Part shown: positions 6,593-9,129 of the stretch, piece by piece | Layout: each line of letters starts with the position of its first letter | Numbering within the stretch: the first letter of the stretch is position 1 | Source of the DNA: Euryarchaeota archaeon UBA91 | GTDB lineage: Archaea > Thermoplasmatota > Poseidoniia > Poseidoniales > Poseidoniaceae | Direction: 5' to 3' | Length of the DNA stretch: 9,129 nt | Assembly (NCBI GenBank): GCA_002499705.1 | Contig: DAMU01000072.1 | Coordinates: 1-9,129 of the forward strand | Notes under the pieces: generated by a model | Told to the model about the DNA's origin: nothing | Databases searched by the model: none | Seen by the model: the letters and a program-made list of their open reading frames with translations, nothing else | Program-made: the position numbers and the translations under genes

Positions 6593-8305
6593 TTACACGG
6601 GTATCCAGCGAACAATTGTAGAGGATTCAACGGCTGCAGAATCGACAGAAACGACTCCTTTGGAACCGTCTGTGAAGTATTCCCACCCGTTGCCTTCTAT
6701 CCCGTTTATCGATTCGATATAGTAGCCAAGTTCAGTTAACTCAACACCGAGATTATAGCCCAATTGCTCACACGCATCTTGAGTCAATGAGTACACGGTA
6801 TCATGGCCAGTCAAACCGCCAATTACCTGATCTTCTCCATCGATTTCTATGATGACAATTTGTGTATCCAGCCATGCATCTGGCCATTCGTCATCCCACT
6901 GTTCGTCATTGGCATCTACTGGGAATTGCTCATCGAAGAGTTCCGACCATTGAGTCGATATATCAGGGAGAATCAATATGAAAATGATAAGGAAAAACAA
7001 ACTTGAGGTTCTGAAAAACCACTCCATTTTCCCATTCAAGAAGAGAACTGTTGACGAGCCAATCAACAAGAACATGATGAAAATAAGTCCTTGGACGCCC
7101 CAATCAAAATCGGTGGAAGGTTGCGATTGTGGCAACGGCTGTGGCTGGGTTTCCTGCTCGGCAGCTCGAGTGAAAACACGAAGCAATGACTGGTCGTTGC
7201 CAAATACCGTGAACACTTTTCCATCGGCGATGAACTGCAAGGGTGCTGCTGTCCCGTAGCCATAAATTCCTACATCAAGTTCAGTGAAACTAAGGTTGTC
7301 AAGGCCATCGAAAGTAAACATGCCCCAATTCGAATTTGGAGTGTTTAAAGGAGCAATGATGAGGCTATCATCCAACCAACGAAGTTCTCCATTGGTAAGA
7401 AACGGCATCTGTGCAACCGATTCGCAAAGTACTGTGCATGAAAAAATCTGAACCGAAGAGGAGTCTCCTGTTACCAAAAAGGAACCATACAACGCCGGCT
7501 TTGCGGGTGATGGCCCTGCTGGAAGTTGCTGAGATACGCTCCCATTAGAGACATCAAAAACTGCAACTGTGCTTGAGGAAACACCTTGAGCATGAACAAT
7601 AAGTCCTGCATCAGTAAAAACAGGAGGATGACGGATTTTTCCAAGTCCAAGCGGATAAGAAGTGGTGACCCCCATCCTGTCAACGTGCCATAGGACCCCT
7701 GATTCATCACCCGAAAAATAGCCCGTATCGCCAACTGCGACTCCGTTTCTCCAACCGAGTCCTGTTTGGCTCCACCATTGTTGTTCACCATCAGCCAAAC
7801 AATATTGCCCGATTCCTTTACGGGTTGGAATGATTACAAATTCTCCATCCAAAGCAAATTCGCTTGTAACCCCCCAACCAGCAACTTCAGTCTGTGCAGA
7901 CCAAAGCAATTCTCCATTCGAAGGTTGGAGGGCTTCAACTCGGCCATCCGTCCACCCTACTACGACCATTTCTGGCCAAACTCCACACGTTCCTTCTCCG
8001 GCTGAAACATGAAGTAATGGAGACATGTCATTACTTGACGATTGATTATTTACACGCTGCCAAATTGTGTCCCCCTCAAGGTCAAAAGCAGTGACAGCAG
8101 GCTTTCCATTGCCCGATGTTCGGACCAGAACCGCTTCGCCAGTAAACAAAGGTGAGGTCGAAATAAAACCTGATTCAAAGTCGTGTTCCCAAGCAAAAGT
8201 GTTGGTGTCTTCCCATTCATTATATCCCTCTTGAGCAGATATCAATGGGAGAAGCAGAAGGCTGAGCAACAGCAACGCTGGAAAGCGCCCTTGCACATGA
8301 CTCAC
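6593..8305 (-). CDS. Secreted PQQ-like beta-propeller, two-TM protein with C-terminal DUF4430-like domain
   Basis: The 570 residues start with a signal peptide (1-24, core LLLLSLLLLPLISA). Repeats of the PQQ/WD-like propeller type fill about 38-380, for example VTAFDLEGDTIWQ (71-83), GRVEALQPSNGELLWSAQT (121-139) and IGQYCLADGEQQWWSQT (165-181). A Pro/Gln linker (384-397) leads to two membrane helices (about 404-423 and 433-448) joined by a short basic loop. A Trp/acid-rich segment (451-480) and a DUF4430-like domain (481-570) follow, the latter with TQIVIIEIDG, GYYIESINGIEGNGWEYF and final STIVRWIPV. The propeller and DUF4430 parts should both lie outside the cell. DUF4430 is the beta-domain of intrinsic factor/transcobalamin proteins, so ligand capture for the adjacent ECF S component is a reasonable inference. 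The start is GTG at 8305, overlapping the gatE stop as GTGA; no nearby ATG would keep the signal peptide. Confidence 0.82.
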   Translation of the reverse strand: MSHVQGRFPALLLLSLLLLPLISAQEGYNEWEDTNTFAWEHDFESGFISTSPLFTGEAVLVRTSGNGKPAVTAFDLEGDTIWQRVNNQSSSNDMSPLLHVSAGEGTCGVWPEMVVVGWTDGRVEALQPSNGELLWSAQTEVAGWGVTSEFALDGEFVIIPTRKGIGQYCLADGEQQWWSQTGLGWRNGVAVGDTGYFSGDESGVLWHVDRMGVTTSYPLGLGKIRHPPVFTDAGLIVHAQGVSSSTVAVFDVSNGSVSQQLPAGPSPAKPALYGSFLVTGDSSSVQIFSCTVLCESVAQMPFLTNGELRWLDDSLIIAPLNTPNSNWGMFTFDGLDNLSFTELDVGIYGYGTAAPLQFIADGKVFTVFGNDQSLLRVFTRAAEQETQPQPLPQSQPSTDFDWGVQGLIFIMFLLIGSSTVLFLNGKMEWFFRTSSLFFLIIFILILPDISTQWSELFDEQFPVDANDEQWDDEWPDAWLDTQIVIIEIDGEDQVIGGLTGHDTVYSLTQDACEQLGYNLGVELTELGYYIESINGIEGNGWEYFTDGSKGVVSVDSAAVESSTIVRWIPV

Positions 8306-9129
8306 TCCGAAATATTCTGAATTGCTTCACGAAGCAGTGCGCTGACAACTTTCCCGTCTGCGGCACCCACTGCTTGCATGACTACGCCCATGAGAGGGCC
8401 CATAGCGCCCATTCCTCGCTCTTTAACAAAGTCTGCTCGCTCGGCTACAATCGCTTGAATAATTTCTCCTAAATCACCCTCATCGGCCGGCTTGAAACCA
8501 TTGGCTTCACCGTATTCAGCTATTTGTTCACTGCTTGGAGATTCACCGCTGAAGTGTTCAATGATTTCATTCATAGATTCTCGAGTAACAAGGCCTGCTT
8601 CCTTGACGGCCATGACGTTTGCACAAAGTTCCGGGTCCGCTGTGTCGTTTTCAAGAACGACACTTGCCCATCCTTTGTGCGGTAATTGAGATGCATATTG
8701 AACAAACACGTCATCAAGTTCTCTCGCCAATAATTGGCTTGCTTGATCGTTTGAAATCTCGTATTGTGAGATTCGCTCTTGCCTTTCATCATCCGTCATT
8801 GGAAGTGATTCAAGGGTTTCTTGCCAGCGTTCTGAAGCAAGCGGATAGACGGGGACGTCAGTTTCCGGATACATCCGAGCGCCACCAGGCAAGGGCCGCA
8901 TAGGAGAGGTTGTACCGTCTTCAGGGGCGCCCTTCTTGACAACAACATTACGCACTTCTTGTGGAATTCGATGCCAAGCCATACGGGCACGAGCAAGTAC
9001 GCTTTCAAGCGCCAACTCCGCCTGCCATGACGGAGCCAAGCACAATACAAATCCATCATTCGACTCAAGTGAGAGGTGTTTTCGAACAGCATCGACATGT
9101 TCTGTTTCAATTCCATAAGCAGGTAATTC
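8302..9129 (-). CDS. gatE: Glu-tRNA(Gln) amidotransferase subunit E, C-terminal part (5' end outside window)
   Basis: GatE, with the asparaginase-like GatD, converts Glu-tRNA(Gln) to Gln-tRNA(Gln) in archaea; GatE phosphorylates the glutamyl group and holds the tRNA. The frame is open to the window edge; a TTG at 9045 is internal. The visible 275 residues begin ELPAYGIETEHVDAVR and include DGTTSPMRPLPGGARMYPE (71-89), a stretch typical of GatE where the AspRS-like insertion returns to the GatB-like cradle. The helical and GatB/YqeY-like tail follows (about 125-275): LLARELDDVFVQYASQL, NVMAVKEAGLVTRESMNEII, DLGEIIQAIVAERADFV, then a glycine-rich GMGAMGPLMGVVMQAVGAADGK and VSALLREAIQ. A full GatE is about 600 or more residues, so a little under half is visible. 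Its TGA stop overlaps the GTG start of the next gene, implying coupled translation. gatD is not in the window. Confidence 0.93.
   Translation of the reverse strand, partial: ELPAYGIETEHVDAVRKHLSLESNDGFVLCLAPSWQAELALESVLARARMAWHRIPQEVRNVVVKKGAPEDGTTSPMRPLPGGARMYPETDVPVYPLASERWQETLESLPMTDDERQERISQYEISNDQASQLLARELDDVFVQYASQLPHKGWASVVLENDTADPELCANVMAVKEAGLVTRESMNEIIEHFSGESPSSEQIAEYGEANGFKPADEGDLGEIIQAIVAERADFVKERGMGAMGPLMGVVMQAVGAADGKVVSALLREAIQNISE

Larger units (their letters stand above)
1615..9129 (-). other. Probable seven-gene transcription unit (gatE to the 794-residue protein)
   Basis: All seven minus-strand genes are spaced for cotranscription: a 4-base overlap, 41, 10, 83 (or 8), 43 and 31 bases. 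None of these gaps shows a convincing archaeal TATA box/BRE or a T-rich terminator by eye. The leader and promoter would lie upstream of base 9129. Internal promoters inside coding sequence cannot be excluded. The gene mix (translation, cofactor uptake, amino acid metabolism, unknown) does not point to one pathway. Confidence 0.5.

Noticed and set aside
9043..9045. TTG as the start of gatE
   Set aside because: The frame stays open to the window edge, and the 28 residues before it (ELPAYGIETEHVDAVR onward) match GatE, so this codon is internal.

Overview
This window looks like archaeal chromosome, most likely a marine Thermoplasmatota lineage such as Poseidoniales (Marine Group II). That placement is inferred from gene content. 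A GatE-type subunit of the archaeal Glu-tRNA(Gln) amidotransferase, Pth2-type peptidyl-tRNA hydrolases and a TFB-like cyclin-fold protein occur together with secreted proteins that have signal peptides and many N-glycosylation sequons. No bacterial, phage or plasmid hallmark, tRNA, rRNA, CRISPR array or insertion sequence was seen. The window is almost entirely coding, and no gap exceeds about 85 bases.

Plus strand, 1-1613: two overlapping genes. The first, cut by the window start, is the C-terminal part of a divergent TFB/TFIIB-like protein. The second starts inside it and encodes a secreted thioredoxin-fold protein with a WCSNC active-site-like motif and a C-terminal hydrophobic tail ending in basic residues.

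Minus strand, 9129 down to 1615: seven tightly packed genes, probably one transcription unit. In order of transcription they are: gatE (its 5' part lies beyond the window); a signal-peptide/beta-propeller/two-TM protein with a C-terminal DUF4430-like domain; an ECF-type transporter S component; two tandem Pth2 paralogs; a PLP-dependent low-specificity threonine aldolase; and a 794-residue unrecognised protein with an N-terminal four-cysteine zinc-ribbon-like motif. The last gene converges on the plus-strand pair with a single base between the two stop codons.

The unit mixes translation functions (gatE, two pth2) with a likely vitamin-uptake pair. DUF4430 is the beta-domain of intrinsic factor/transcobalamin-type cobalamin binders, so the propeller-DUF4430 protein next to an ECF S component suggests capture and uptake of a corrinoid or another small cofactor. 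The other two points of most interest are the tandem, complementarily diverged Pth2 pair and the large unknown protein at the end of the unit.
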